From JACJXF01 sp964349045 (GTDB lineage Bacteria; Bacteroidota; Bacteroidia; Bacteroidales; GCA-2748055), in the NCBI GenBank assembly GCA_964349045.1, contig CAYGFI010000033.1, forward strand, positions 1 through 36,127: a stretch of DNA of 36,127 nucleotides, read 5' to 3'. The position numbers and the translations under genes were made by a program. Positions within the stretch are counted from its first letter, which is position 1; each line of letters begins with the position of its first letter. Under the pieces are notes generated by a model that worked only from the letters and a program-made list of their open reading frames with translations, had not been told where the DNA came from and ran no database searches. Positions 25,285-33,104 of this stretch are shown piece by piece.

Positions 25285-25347
25285 TTACCCGTTCATACCA
25301 TGATGATGGTGATGTATTGAATTTGAATGTACAGATGTAAAAATCAT
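25285..25347 (-). CDS. hisL: Histidine leader peptide HisL
   Basis: A 20-codon ORF reads MIFTSVHSNSI, then five His, then GMNG and a TAA stop. The five consecutive His codons (CAT CAC CAT CAT CAT) occupy 25314-25300, and a further His codon is at position 7. It stands 39 bases before the attenuator terminator and 81 bases before hisG, alone in the leader. A ribosome short of charged His-tRNA would stall on the run and alter folding downstream, allowing read-through into hisG. The peptide itself needs no function. The chance of five His codons arising just here by accident is small. The evidence is positional and structural; no homologue search was possible. Confidence 0.9.
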   Translation of the reverse strand: MIFTSVHSNSIHHHHHGMNG

Positions 25348-25364
25348 TTCTAAACAATTTGACG

Positions 25365-25395
25365 TAATGTTACGGATTAATTTTAAAATTTCAAA
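25365..25395 (-). promoter_or_regulatory. Candidate promoter of the his operon
   Basis: On the minus strand TTTG (25395-25392) is followed by a 19-base spacer and TAACATTA (25372-25365). The -33 element and spacing fit, but the -7 element matches only partly (TA, then two of the four TTTG bases). It would start transcription about 10-15 bases before the leader ATG. Confidence 0.35.
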
Positions 25396-25448
25396 AAACA
25401 TCCCTGAATTTTAACTAAATTATTAACTAACAGCATCATTATTTCAGA

Positions 25449-26768
25449 TTAAATATCCTTCAACAACCTATTTGATTCGGACTCTTTCATCGAATTAATA
25501 AGCTCTGTATGTACATTAGAAAGCTTAAGCCAGGCTTCAGATTCATTTACTTTGATCTGATCTGTACCGATGGCATCGAGACGGTCGATGACAAATTTTA
25601 TGTCAATCAGGTTTACATCAATAGCCGGCTGGTATCCATTTTCACGGGGACTTACTGTTACGGTCTCGTTTATAATGTTTGCTTTTACCAGATTATACAA
25701 CATATCCCTGACAAGTCGCAAAGGGATGCCCAATTCCTTGCCTAACTGATTACTGGTTAAAGGTTCTTTACCCTGTTGAAAGTTTTCAATGATGTTCTTC
25801 ATCAGGAACAGGGAGACCATACGTTTATCGTAATTTGAAATATTAAGGCTGCCGGCTTCGAATTCATATTTCTGAATATTCTGATAAGCAAAAGATATCT
25901 CTGCACCCAATAGTACGATTAGCCAGGAAATCTGAAGCCAGGCAAGAAAAAGAGGAAGTGCCGCAAAAGTGCCATAAAAAGCGCTGTAGGTGGTTACTCC
26001 AATCTGAAAATGAATATATGCCCACTGTGTGACCTGAAAAATAGTTCCTGCAAAGATGCCCGCAATCAGTGCATATTTAAAGTTCACTTTTGTGTTGGGC
26101 ATAATCATATAAATCAAGGTAAATAGCAACCATACGAGTGTATAAGGAAGGAGTTTGAATGTGGATTCTAAAAATGGACTAATGGTTTTTATTACCTCAA
26201 CGTTTTGTGCAACCGATTCGAGCCGGGTTCCAATATAAACACTCATACTGCTTGAGAGGATAATTAACAAGGGGGCGATCAGCATAATAGATAGGTAATC
26301 ACTCAGCTTCCTGACGAAACTTCTGGATTTTTTGACCTGCCAGATAGCATTAAATGATAACTCAATATTAGTAAGAACCTGCATCACTGACCAAACCAGA
26401 ACAATTAATCCGATCCCTGCCAGAAGCCCTCCTTCCACACCTTCAAGAACATCATACGACATATTGATGATCCAGTTCATTACTTCCTCTTGTCCCTTAA
26501 AATTTGCAACGATAAAATCTTCTAATTTTTTGTCAAACCCAAATCCCGCGGCAACTCCAAAACCCATTGCAGCAACAGGAACCATTGAAAGAAGGGTGTA
26601 AAATGTGAGAGCTGAGGCTCTCAGGCTGACACGGTCCTCTAAAAAGCCTTTGAAAGCCACAAGAATAATGCGTATCTGACGAATCAGAAAAGAGTATTGT
26701 TTCGATTTGTTATCCAGAGGTGTTTTCCATACTTCCTCTTTCATAAATAGCTTTAAACGCTTAATCAT
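25449..26768 (-). CDS. YihY/BrkB family membrane protein
   Basis: The protein has 439 residues from the ATG at 26768; the frame is open 27 bases further only to a TTG that lies in the promoter. About six membrane helices fall between residues 30 and 310, including the conserved SLRASALTFYTLLSMVPVAA block at the first helix, ITTYSAFYGT-like VTTYSAFYGTFAALPLFLAWLQISW and the following LIVLLGAEISFAYQN. The C-terminal region (about 325-439) is soluble and resembles a winged helix (LTSNQLGKELGIPLRLVRDML), as in the longer members of the family. The older annotation as ribonuclease BN is wrong for this family; the function is unknown, possibly transport. It is upstream of the his operon on the same strand, with no clear terminator. 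Confidence 0.9.
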   Translation of the reverse strand: MIKRLKLFMKEEVWKTPLDNKSKQYSFLIRQIRIILVAFKGFLEDRVSLRASALTFYTLLSMVPVAAMGFGVAAGFGFDKKLEDFIVANFKGQEEVMNWIINMSYDVLEGVEGGLLAGIGLIVLVWSVMQVLTNIELSFNAIWQVKKSRSFVRKLSDYLSIMLIAPLLIILSSSMSVYIGTRLESVAQNVEVIKTISPFLESTFKLLPYTLVWLLFTLIYMIMPNTKVNFKYALIAGIFAGTIFQVTQWAYIHFQIGVTTYSAFYGTFAALPLFLAWLQISWLIVLLGAEISFAYQNIQKYEFEAGSLNISNYDKRMVSLFLMKNIIENFQQGKEPLTSNQLGKELGIPLRLVRDMLYNLVKANIINETVTVSPRENGYQPAIDVNLIDIKFVIDRLDAIGTDQIKVNESEAWLKLSNVHTELINSMKESESNRLLKDI

Positions 26769-26792
26769 ATAGGTTTTTTCAAATAGCTCATG

Positions 26793-26800
26793 CAAATATA
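26793..26800 (-). promoter_or_regulatory. -7 element for the BrkB gene
   Basis: TATATTTG on the minus strand is an exact -7 match, 25 bases before the ATG at 26768. No convincing -33 element is present. It overlaps the in-frame TTG, which supports the later ATG as the true start. Confidence 0.5.
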
Positions 26801-26854
26801 AGGGATTATTGGAGATGTGAATAATTCAGGAGATTTTTATGCAGGGGATTGTGG

Positions 26855-26862
26855 TATATTTG
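26855..26862 (+). promoter_or_regulatory. -7 element facing the comB-like gene
   Basis: A second exact TATATTTG, on the plus strand, stands back to back with the BrkB element. If used it would give the comB-like gene a leader of about 200 bases that contains both tandem repeats. No good -33 element was seen. Confidence 0.35.
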
Positions 26863-26893
26863 CGGACGGAAGGTTTTTGTGAATGGGTGAATG

Positions 26894-26949
26894 GGTAACG
26901 AGGTATTGAGGTAACGAAGTAACGAGGTAACGAAGTAACGAGGTATATA
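26894..26949 (+). repeat. Octamer tandem repeat (GGTAACGA / AGTAACGA)
   Basis: Seven octamers in tandem: GGTAACGA, GGTATTGA, GGTAACGA, AGTAACGA, GGTAACGA, AGTAACGA and a decayed GGTATATA. The GG/AG alternation gives a 16-base higher-order unit. Confidence 0.9.
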
Positions 26950-26960
26950 TTTTTAACCAG

Positions 26961-26982
26961 TTGATTGATTGATTGATTGATT
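26961..26982 (+). repeat. Tetranucleotide repeat (TTGA)
   Basis: Five perfect TTGA copies plus TT, 11 bases after the octamer array. It is intergenic and about 85 bases before the comB-like ATG. Confidence 0.95.
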
Positions 26983-27067
26983 TGCTTTGGGATAAATATT
27001 TTATAAAATTAACAGGCTTCACCCCGGTTCACTTTTTCAGGTTCCCTAATTGCTAATCTCAAATTTT

Positions 27068-27757
27068 ATGAAAATCAGAATTTTACAGCTAATTGAGGGA
27101 GCTAAAGCCGCAACCGGGTTAACGGTAGTTATTGATGTGTTCAGGGCGTTTTCGCTGGTTTGTTATGCTTTTGACCGGGGAGTGGAAAAAATTATTCCTG
27201 TTGGGGACATTGAGCTTGCATATGCATTAAAAAAAGCACATCCGGACTTCATCCTGGCAGGTGAACGAAATGAAAACAAAATGCCTGGTTTTGACTTTGG
27301 TAACTCCCCTACTCATATTCTTGATAAGGATTTAAAAGGGAAAACCCTGGTTCATACTACTAGCGCCGGAACCCAGGGCCTTGTAAATGCAAAAAGTGCA
27401 GATGAGATACTTACCGGTAGTTTTGTTAACGCCGGCGCTATTATACAATATATCCGGAATGCTGATCCCTCTGAAGTATCTCTGGTTTGTATGGGGTATT
27501 CTGCTTTGTATCCGACTGAAGAGGATACTTTTTGTGCCGAGTATATTAAAAACGAACTGGAAGGTAAAAGAAACGATTTTGATGCTATGAAAAAAAATAT
27601 ACGTTCTGGAAGCGGATTGCGGTTTTTTGAAGCTGAAAAGCAGGCTTATTCTCCCTCATCGGATTTTGAACTCTGTCTGGATCTGAATTGTTTTTCGTTT
27701 GTTGTAAGAGCCTTTGACTCTGCAGAAGGGCTGATATTGAACAGAGTTGAAATTTAA
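27068..27757 (+). CDS. ComB-like 2-phosphosulfolactate phosphatase family protein
   Basis: A 229-residue protein of the ComB family. Recognised stretches are TVVIDVFRAFS near the N-terminus with its acidic metal residue, GERNENKMPGFDFGNSP, the signature VHTTSAGTQGLVNA, and LVCMGYSALYPTEEDTFCAEYI. In methanogens ComB dephosphorylates 2-phosphosulfolactate during coenzyme M synthesis. In bacteria the family is widespread without the rest of that pathway, so the substrate here is probably different or unknown. No ComA, ComC or sulfolactate gene is in the window. The start at 27068 is the first ATG and begins right at the first strand; an upstream TTG at 27050 is unlikely. Confidence 0.85.
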   Translation: MKIRILQLIEGAKAATGLTVVIDVFRAFSLVCYAFDRGVEKIIPVGDIELAYALKKAHPDFILAGERNENKMPGFDFGNSPTHILDKDLKGKTLVHTTSAGTQGLVNAKSADEILTGSFVNAGAIIQYIRNADPSEVSLVCMGYSALYPTEEDTFCAEYIKNELEGKRNDFDAMKKNIRSGSGLRFFEAEKQAYSPSSDFELCLDLNCFSFVVRAFDSAEGLILNRVEI

Positions 27758-27802
27758 TTTTTTGTTATTATTATAAAAACGTTTCCAAAACCACCGGATG
27801 AT

Positions 27803-27810
27803 TAAATTTG
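27803..27810 (+). promoter_or_regulatory. -7 element for the thioredoxin-like gene
   Basis: TAAATTTG is an exact -7 match; the -33 element is weak (TTTC at 27782-27785, 17-base spacer). A leader of about 90 bases would follow. No hairpin terminating the comB-like gene was recognised in this gap. Confidence 0.4.
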
Positions 27811-27908
27811 ATCTGTGACTCTGAGGCAACATTAATTATTTTTAACAGTGCAAATAATCTGAGGCATATTATATTAAATTTTTACAGAATTGATTCAATT
27901 ATTTATTT

Positions 27909-28511
27909 ATGGAAAAAATTAAAAATTATTTCAGGAATTACTTCGAAAAGAGTAGTAAGCTAAAGATCTTTAGCGATATCGTTTTTTACCTGCTTATTAT
28001 TTCCTTGCTTATTCCGTCCACCCGTACGATGATTATCCGGGCCACTCTTTTTCGGCCAAAAATGGAATCCAGTGAAGCTGCAATGACCATGAAACCACAG
28101 GAATATCACATCATCCTTGAAGATTTGCAGGGGAATACGATCAACCTGACTGATTTTGCCGACAAGACAATGTTTATTAGTTTTTGGGCCACCTGGTGTC
28201 CACCGTGCAGGGCTGAGATGCCCTCCATACAAAAATTATATAATGCTTATGGAGACAGATTGTCTGTTTTCCTGATTACCAATGAGGAAAAATCCAAAGT
28301 ACTTACTTACCTAAATGAATCAGGGTATAATCTGCCTGTGTATTTCCAAAAATCAACCACAAGTGGTGTAATGAACATTCAATCGTACCCAACCAGCTTT
28401 CTGATTTCTAATGAGGGAGAAATCCTGATCCATAAAAGGGGAGCGGCAAATTGGAATTCAAGAGCATTTAGAAAAAAACTCAATGATGTTCTATCTCAGG
28501 ATAAGAATTAG
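27909..28511 (+). CDS. Membrane-anchored TlpA/ResA-like thioredoxin
   Basis: The protein has 200 residues. An uncleaved N-terminal membrane helix lies near residues 21-40, followed by a thioredoxin-fold domain (about 62-197) that faces the periplasm. The redox motif is WCPPC with Cys97 and Cys100 in SFWATWCPPCRAEMP; the cis-proline is in SYPTSF. Relatives reduce disulfides in apocytochrome c or other exported proteins. A role with the c-type cytochrome at 11734 is conceivable but unproven. It ends four bases inside the convergent permease gene, so the two transcripts overlap at their 3' ends. Confidence 0.92.
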   Translation: MEKIKNYFRNYFEKSSKLKIFSDIVFYLLIISLLIPSTRTMIIRATLFRPKMESSEAAMTMKPQEYHIILEDLQGNTINLTDFADKTMFISFWATWCPPCRAEMPSIQKLYNAYGDRLSVFLITNEEKSKVLTYLNESGYNLPVYFQKSTTSGVMNIQSYPTSFLISNEGEILIHKRGAANWNSRAFRKKLNDVLSQDKN

Positions 28512-29626
28512 TGAATTTTACGGTATCTCCAGACCGATAATGCCAGTATTCCGGTTGCATATATAACCATGGATATGAATTCATGCCGGATATCATTGAA
28601 TCCTGAACCCTTTAGCAGGATCATCCGAATGACACGCATGAAATATGCAAATGGATTGATAATATTGACTCTCTGAGCCCAAACGGGCATACTTTCCACC
28701 GGAGTAAAAATACCGCTCATTAAAACAAATGTCAGCATAAAGAAGAAGGCCAGAAACATTACCTGCTGCTGGGTTTCGGAAAAAGTTGAAAGCAGTAGCC
28801 CCAATCCAAGAACCGCAAGCAGGTAAACTGATGCAAAACCAAATAAAAGCGCAAGATTTCCTAAAACCGGGAGGTGGAAAAAAATCCTCCCGATAGTCAA
28901 TCCAAAACCCAGCTCAAATAAGGCTATCACCCAGAAAGGTAATAACTTACCAATAATAAAATGAAATTTCCTGATTGGAGTTACATTGATTTGTTCAGCG
29001 GTGCCCATTTCTTTTTCTCTGACCAGGTTCATGGCAGTCAGGAACATGCCGATAATGGTTACCAGGATCACCAGGATTGCAGGAAGCATGTAAATTTTAT
29101 AATTTAACTCCGGGTTGTACCAGTAACTATAACTGATATCAATGTTTTCAATTGCTTCAAAATCCGGAATGCCGAGCCATTCCAACCGTATATCCTGGTT
29201 GAAATCACGAATAATTGCCTCGGAATAAGCATTTACCAGGCCTGCTTTGGCGCTGTTAATGGCATTAATTAGTAACTGAACCGCTGATTTGTTTTCTTTT
29301 CTGAGTTTTTCCTCAAAGCCCTGATCAAAAACAAGTATCAGGTCAGCCTTATCACGAAGAAGCATCTCCTCTCCTTCTGTCAGGCTAAATCCTGTTCCTC
29401 TATCGCGGAAAAAGGGCGAAGAGGTAAATTCGTACCTGAGTTTTCTCGAAGTTTCTGAAAGGTCCAGATCGACTGTATAAAGACGTATCTCTTTCATTTC
29501 CAGATTAGCGGCAAAAACCAGGACTACCATCTGAATAATAGGTACAATAAAAATAAATGGAAGCATCACCCGGTTCCGGAAGATCTGTATGAATTCTTTT
29601 CTTAAAATGGATAAGAGTATTCGCAT
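28508..29626 (-). CDS. ABC-2 type exporter permease (second)
   Basis: A 372-residue YbhR/YbhS-type permease: one N-terminal membrane helix (about 22-42), a large periplasmic domain (about 45-175), then five helices, with the conserved REKEMGTAEQINVTPIRKF coupling region between helices two and three and SGIFTPVESMPVWAQ before the last. It pairs with the permease encoded just upstream (six bases between them) to form the membrane channel of the exporter. It is the last gene of the operon. Confidence 0.93.
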   Translation of the reverse strand: MRILLSILRKEFIQIFRNRVMLPFIFIVPIIQMVVLVFAANLEMKEIRLYTVDLDLSETSRKLRYEFTSSPFFRDRGTGFSLTEGEEMLLRDKADLILVFDQGFEEKLRKENKSAVQLLINAINSAKAGLVNAYSEAIIRDFNQDIRLEWLGIPDFEAIENIDISYSYWYNPELNYKIYMLPAILVILVTIIGMFLTAMNLVREKEMGTAEQINVTPIRKFHFIIGKLLPFWVIALFELGFGLTIGRIFFHLPVLGNLALLFGFASVYLLAVLGLGLLLSTFSETQQQVMFLAFFFMLTFVLMSGIFTPVESMPVWAQRVNIINPFAYFMRVIRMILLKGSGFNDIRHEFISMVIYATGILALSVWRYRKIH

Positions 29627-29632
29627 AATCGT

Positions 29633-30742
29633 TTATTCCAGTCTGATTTTAAACCGCTTAATACTTAATCCTATAAATAGGATAGTTAATCCTATAATAA
29701 TGATGGTTTCCTTCCATACAAACATAATCCCTGTTCCCTTGAGCATAATATTTTTCAGAATAATAATAAACCAGCGGGGAGGCATTATAACCGATAACCA
29801 TTGCAGTATTTTGGGCATATTTTCTATCGGGAATATAAAACCGGAAAGCAGGATAGTAGGCAATAACAAAGCGAGCATGGAAATGAACATGGCCATTTGC
29901 TGATTTTTGGCTACCGTTGAAATGAATATGCCAAGGGAAAGCGCCAGTGTAATGTACAAAATGGTCTCCACAAGTAGTAATATCATGCTTCCATTAATAG
30001 GAAGTTTAAACACAAAGTAACTGAGAATCAGGATCATAATAGCATTAATAAATGCTAATCCAATATAAGGTGTAACCTTACCAAAAATAATTTGTACGGG
30101 TTTCAGAGGAGAAACAAGGAGGACTTCCATAGTACCCATTTCTTTCTCCCGGGTTATCGAAATGGAGGTCATCAGGGCTGAAATAAGCATCAGAATCATT
30201 GCCATGGTTCCCGGGACGAACATATAAACCCCTTTCATGCCTTGATTAAAGTACATCCTGGGCCGTGAGTCAATAGTATAGGGTATTTCTCCTCGTTCAG
30301 CTAATGTCTCCCGGATATAGTTCATGATGATACCCTGGGTATAGGTTGCAATCAAACGGCCTGTGTTGGCATCGGAAGCATCAGATACAATTCTCAGTGA
30401 GGCGGTACCTGTTTTACCCAGATTCTGAGAAAAACCTGGCTCAAATATGATGACTTCTTTAACGTTCCCGGTACGAAAAGTAGATTCAATTTGTTCATAA
30501 TCTGATAAATATGAGTGCAACTCAAAATAACCTCCCGCTAAAATCTTGTTCGTGATTTTTTGGCTAATCTCGTCACCCGAATAATCGAGAATTGAAATTT
30601 TTATGTTACGGATCTCGTTCGATACTACAAATCCGAAAATCAGTATCTGGGCAACCGGAATTCCGAACAAAATCAGCAAAGTCCGGAAATCACGGAAGAT
30701 GTGATAAAACTCTTTAATTACAAAACCCCAGTACCTTTTCAT
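29633..30742 (-). CDS. ABC-2 type exporter permease (first)
   Basis: A 369-residue paralogue of the next gene with the same layout: N-terminal helix (about 20-40), periplasmic domain to about 170, and five C-terminal helices. The coupling segment is TREKEMGTMEVLLVSPLKP, and SGFIFPIENMPKILQWLSVIMP precedes the last helix. Together the two permeases form a heterodimeric YbhSR-like channel. A 7-bp hairpin lies between it and the HAD gene upstream. Confidence 0.93.
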   Translation of the reverse strand: MKRYWGFVIKEFYHIFRDFRTLLILFGIPVAQILIFGFVVSNEIRNIKISILDYSGDEISQKITNKILAGGYFELHSYLSDYEQIESTFRTGNVKEVIIFEPGFSQNLGKTGTASLRIVSDASDANTGRLIATYTQGIIMNYIRETLAERGEIPYTIDSRPRMYFNQGMKGVYMFVPGTMAMILMLISALMTSISITREKEMGTMEVLLVSPLKPVQIIFGKVTPYIGLAFINAIMILILSYFVFKLPINGSMILLLVETILYITLALSLGIFISTVAKNQQMAMFISMLALLLPTILLSGFIFPIENMPKILQWLSVIMPPRWFIIILKNIMLKGTGIMFVWKETIIIIGLTILFIGLSIKRFKIRLE

Positions 30743-30772
30743 AGATTGTTTATCTGATTTAAGAACAATGCC

Positions 30773-30795
30773 TTCCCCGATTTTTTGCCGGGGAA
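30773..30795. repeat. Intraoperonic hairpin after the HAD gene
   Basis: TTCCCCG (30773-30779) and CGGGGAA (30789-30795) form a GC-rich 7-bp stem with a 9-base loop directly beyond the HAD stop codon. No T-run follows on the minus strand, so it is more likely an mRNA stability or partial-attenuation element than a full terminator. Confidence 0.5.
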
Positions 30796-31461
30796 TTAGT
30801 GACTTTTAAGAATTTGCATAACCTCGATGCAATTTATTTCTGTAAAGTCATGAATATTTTTTACCGTGCCTTTTAATTTTTCTACATGATGGGTTGTAGC
30901 CACTCCCACAACCTTCATACCTGCTCCTCGGGCTGATTCAATTCCATGAAACGAATCTTCGAAAACCAGGCAGTCTGAAACCTGCAATTTCAGTATTTCT
31001 GCGGCTTTAAGATAAATTTCAGGCGATGGTTTTCCTTCCCTGATCATGGATGCGTCAATAATCTGATGAATAAATCTCCGGATTCCGGTATTATCCATTA
31101 CAAAATCAACATTTATAGTTGGAGCGGAAGTTGCGATGGCTATCCCAATGCCGCTTTCCTGCAGGTTCTCAAGAAAAGCATAAAGTCCAGGTGTTGCCTT
31201 GATTTCGGGCAGGTATATTTCCCGATAAATTAACTCTTTCTCCAGTCCCATTCTTTCTAACCTTTCGTCGTCGATGGCCTTGCCAAATAAACTTCTGAGG
31301 ATCATCGAATTGGTATTACCAAACCAGGATTTGACTTCATCCGGACTGACATCCAGCCCATAATTTTTGCATAATTCTCCCCAGGCACGAAAGTGATAGA
31401 TATCATTGTCAACGATTACTCCATCCATATCAAAAATTACCGCTATTTTCCGTTTATCCAT
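30796..31461 (-). CDS. HAD-family phosphatase, beta-phosphoglucomutase-like
   Basis: The protein has 221 residues. HAD motif I is IFDMDGVIVDND with nucleophile Asp11 and acid/base Asp13; motif II is ATSAP, motif III the KPSPEIYL lysine, and motif IV FEDSFHGIESARGAGM. A four-helix cap (about 20-80) marks the beta-phosphoglucomutase/phosphatase subclass. The substrate is likely a small sugar or nucleotide phosphate. It starts one base after the stop of the second ABC ATPase and precedes the permeases, so it is embedded in an efflux operon where no phosphatase is needed for the known mechanism. Confidence 0.92.
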   Translation of the reverse strand: MDKRKIAVIFDMDGVIVDNDIYHFRAWGELCKNYGLDVSPDEVKSWFGNTNSMILRSLFGKAIDDERLERMGLEKELIYREIYLPEIKATPGLYAFLENLQESGIGIAIATSAPTINVDFVMDNTGIRRFIHQIIDASMIREGKPSPEIYLKAAEILKLQVSDCLVFEDSFHGIESARGAGMKVVGVATTHHVEKLKGTVKNIHDFTEINCIEVMQILKSH

Positions 31462-31462
31462 T

Positions 31463-32209
31463 TTACTTTTCTCCTCTTGCCAGGGTAAGAAAGACCCCGT
31501 TCATATCATTAGTAACAAAAGATTCTTTAAGATTACCAGGGGTGTCAAGCGCTGCAATCTTCCCATCTACCATTATCGATACCCTGTCGCAATACTCAGC
31601 CTCATCCATATAATGAGTAGTTACAAAAACCGTAATTCCCTCTTCAGCTGCTTCGTTGATCATCTCCCAGAACTGTCTTCTTGTAATGGGATCAACACCG
31701 CCTGTTGGCTCATCAAGGAAGACAATTGCAGGGTTATGAAAAACAGCGACAGAAAATGCCAGTTTCTGCTTCCATCCCAGGGGAACATCCCGAATAAGCC
31801 TGTTGCGTATTCCCTCCATCCCCAGACGTTGCAACAACTCAATAGTCCGGCTTTTGATCACTTTTGGATTTATTCCATAAATCCCTGCATAAAACCTGAT
31901 GTTTTCCGATATTGTAAGGTCATCGTATAAGGAAAACTTCTGACTCATATAACCAATATTCTTTTTAATCAGTTCTCTTTGTGAATAGACATCGAAGCCT
32001 GCCACATTTATTTCTCCTGATGTAGGGTAAGATAATCCACAGAGAATCCGGATAGCTGTGGTTTTTCCTGCTCCGTTAGCGCCGAGGAACCCGAATATCT
32101 CACCTCTTTTTACCTCGAAACTGAGATGATCGTTGGCAATAAAACTTCCGAATTTCTTTACCAGGTCCTTAACAATTATTATATTTTCCGTGCTCTGCAT
32201 ACTATCCAT
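31463..32209 (-). CDS. ABC transporter ATPase (canonical H-loop, weak signature)
   Basis: A 248-residue nucleotide-binding subunit, like the second half of E. coli YbhF. Walker A is GANGAGKT (43-50), the Q-loop Gln is Gln90, Walker B IVFLDEP with Asp166 and Glu167, and the H-loop His199 is in TTHYMDEA. The signature is altered to PLGWKQ (143-148) in place of LSGGQ. It overlaps the upstream ATPase gene by eight bases. With that partner it should form an asymmetric heterodimer that drives the two permeases. Confidence 0.94.
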   Translation of the reverse strand: MDSMQSTENIIIVKDLVKKFGSFIANDHLSFEVKRGEIFGFLGANGAGKTTAIRILCGLSYPTSGEINVAGFDVYSQRELIKKNIGYMSQKFSLYDDLTISENIRFYAGIYGINPKVIKSRTIELLQRLGMEGIRNRLIRDVPLGWKQKLAFSVAVFHNPAIVFLDEPTGGVDPITRRQFWEMINEAAEEGITVFVTTHYMDEAEYCDRVSIMVDGKIAALDTPGNLKESFVTNDMNGVFLTLARGEK

Positions 32210-33104
32210 TCTTCATTAATTCCATGAACGTATCCTCAATACCGGCTGAAATCTTTTTATACTTAATACTTTCGCTTTTTGCATAAGCTATAAAAGCCTC
32301 CTCAAATTTAGAATCATTAATGGTAAGGTGTACTGATTGACCAAATAGCCATGCATTACCACACCATTCCTCCGACCGTATATTTTTTAATAGTTGATAT
32401 GCACCATTACCCGGTAAAAGTTCATATAATAATTTTGTAAATCCCTTATATATTTCGGAAGGACGGTTGATTCCCAGAAACTCCCCGTTCTGCATCAGGG
32501 CTGCTCTGTGACACCTTGCAGCCTCATCCATATAGGGTGTAGATACAATGATAGTTATACCTTCTTTACTTATTTTATCCAGGAGATCCCAGAATTCCAC
32601 ACGGGAAACTGCATCTACACCCGTCGTCGGTTCATCAAGTACTAAAATTTCCGGTCGGTGTATCAATGCACACGACAATGCTAGTTTTTGCTTCATCCCT
32701 CCGGATAACCTTCCGGCAAGACGTTTTTTGAAAGGTTCAATCTGAACATAAATATCCCGGATCAGATCGTAATTCTCTTTGAGGCTGGTACCAAAGACTT
32801 TGGCATAGAATTGCAGATTCTCCTCCACACTCAAATCCTGATAGAGGGAGAACCGGCCGGGCATGTAACCAATAATTTTTCTTATCTTTTTATAATCCTT
32901 AACAACATCCAGTCCTGCTAATTCTGCTGTACCTTTGTCTGGAAGAAGCAGAGATACCAGTATCCTGAACAGACTTGTTTTACCGGCCCCATCAGGTCCG
33001 ATTATGCCAAAGATCTCAGACTTATCAACTTGAAAAGAAATATCTTTCAGGGCAGTTATTGCACCGTAAGACTTATGAAGGCTATTTACTGAAATTTCAG
33101 GCAT
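32202..33104 (-). CDS. ABC transporter ATPase (canonical signature, lost Q- and H-loop)
   Basis: A 300-residue nucleotide-binding subunit, like the first half of YbhF. Walker A GPDGAGKT (36-43), signature LSGGMKQ (133-139) and Walker B ILVLDEP (Asp157, Glu158) are intact. The Q-loop Gln is Gly83 (GYMPGRFSLY), and the H-loop His is Pro190 (VSTPYMDEA). A C-terminal extension of about 70 residues follows the core. In many enterobacteria both halves are one protein; here they are separate and overlapping. It begins 121 bases after the HlyD gene. Confidence 0.94.
   Translation of the reverse strand: MPEISVNSLHKSYGAITALKDISFQVDKSEIFGIIGPDGAGKTSLFRILVSLLLPDKGTAELAGLDVVKDYKKIRKIIGYMPGRFSLYQDLSVEENLQFYAKVFGTSLKENYDLIRDIYVQIEPFKKRLAGRLSGGMKQKLALSCALIHRPEILVLDEPTTGVDAVSRVEFWDLLDKISKEGITIIVSTPYMDEAARCHRAALMQNGEFLGINRPSEIYKGFTKLLYELLPGNGAYQLLKNIRSEEWCGNAWLFGQSVHLTINDSKFEEAFIAYAKSESIKYKKISAGIEDTFMELMKNG

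Noticed and set aside
26894..26982. Repeats considered as a CRISPR array
   Set aside because: Units are 4-8 bases in direct tandem with no spacers.
26837..27022. Minus-strand 61-residue ORF with repeated YLVT units
   Set aside because: It is produced by the octamer and TTGA repeats and lies between two divergent promoters.
31406..31930. Plus-strand 174-residue ORF opposite the ATPase and HAD genes
   Set aside because: It is antisense to two genes with complete catalytic motifs and shows no domain of its own.
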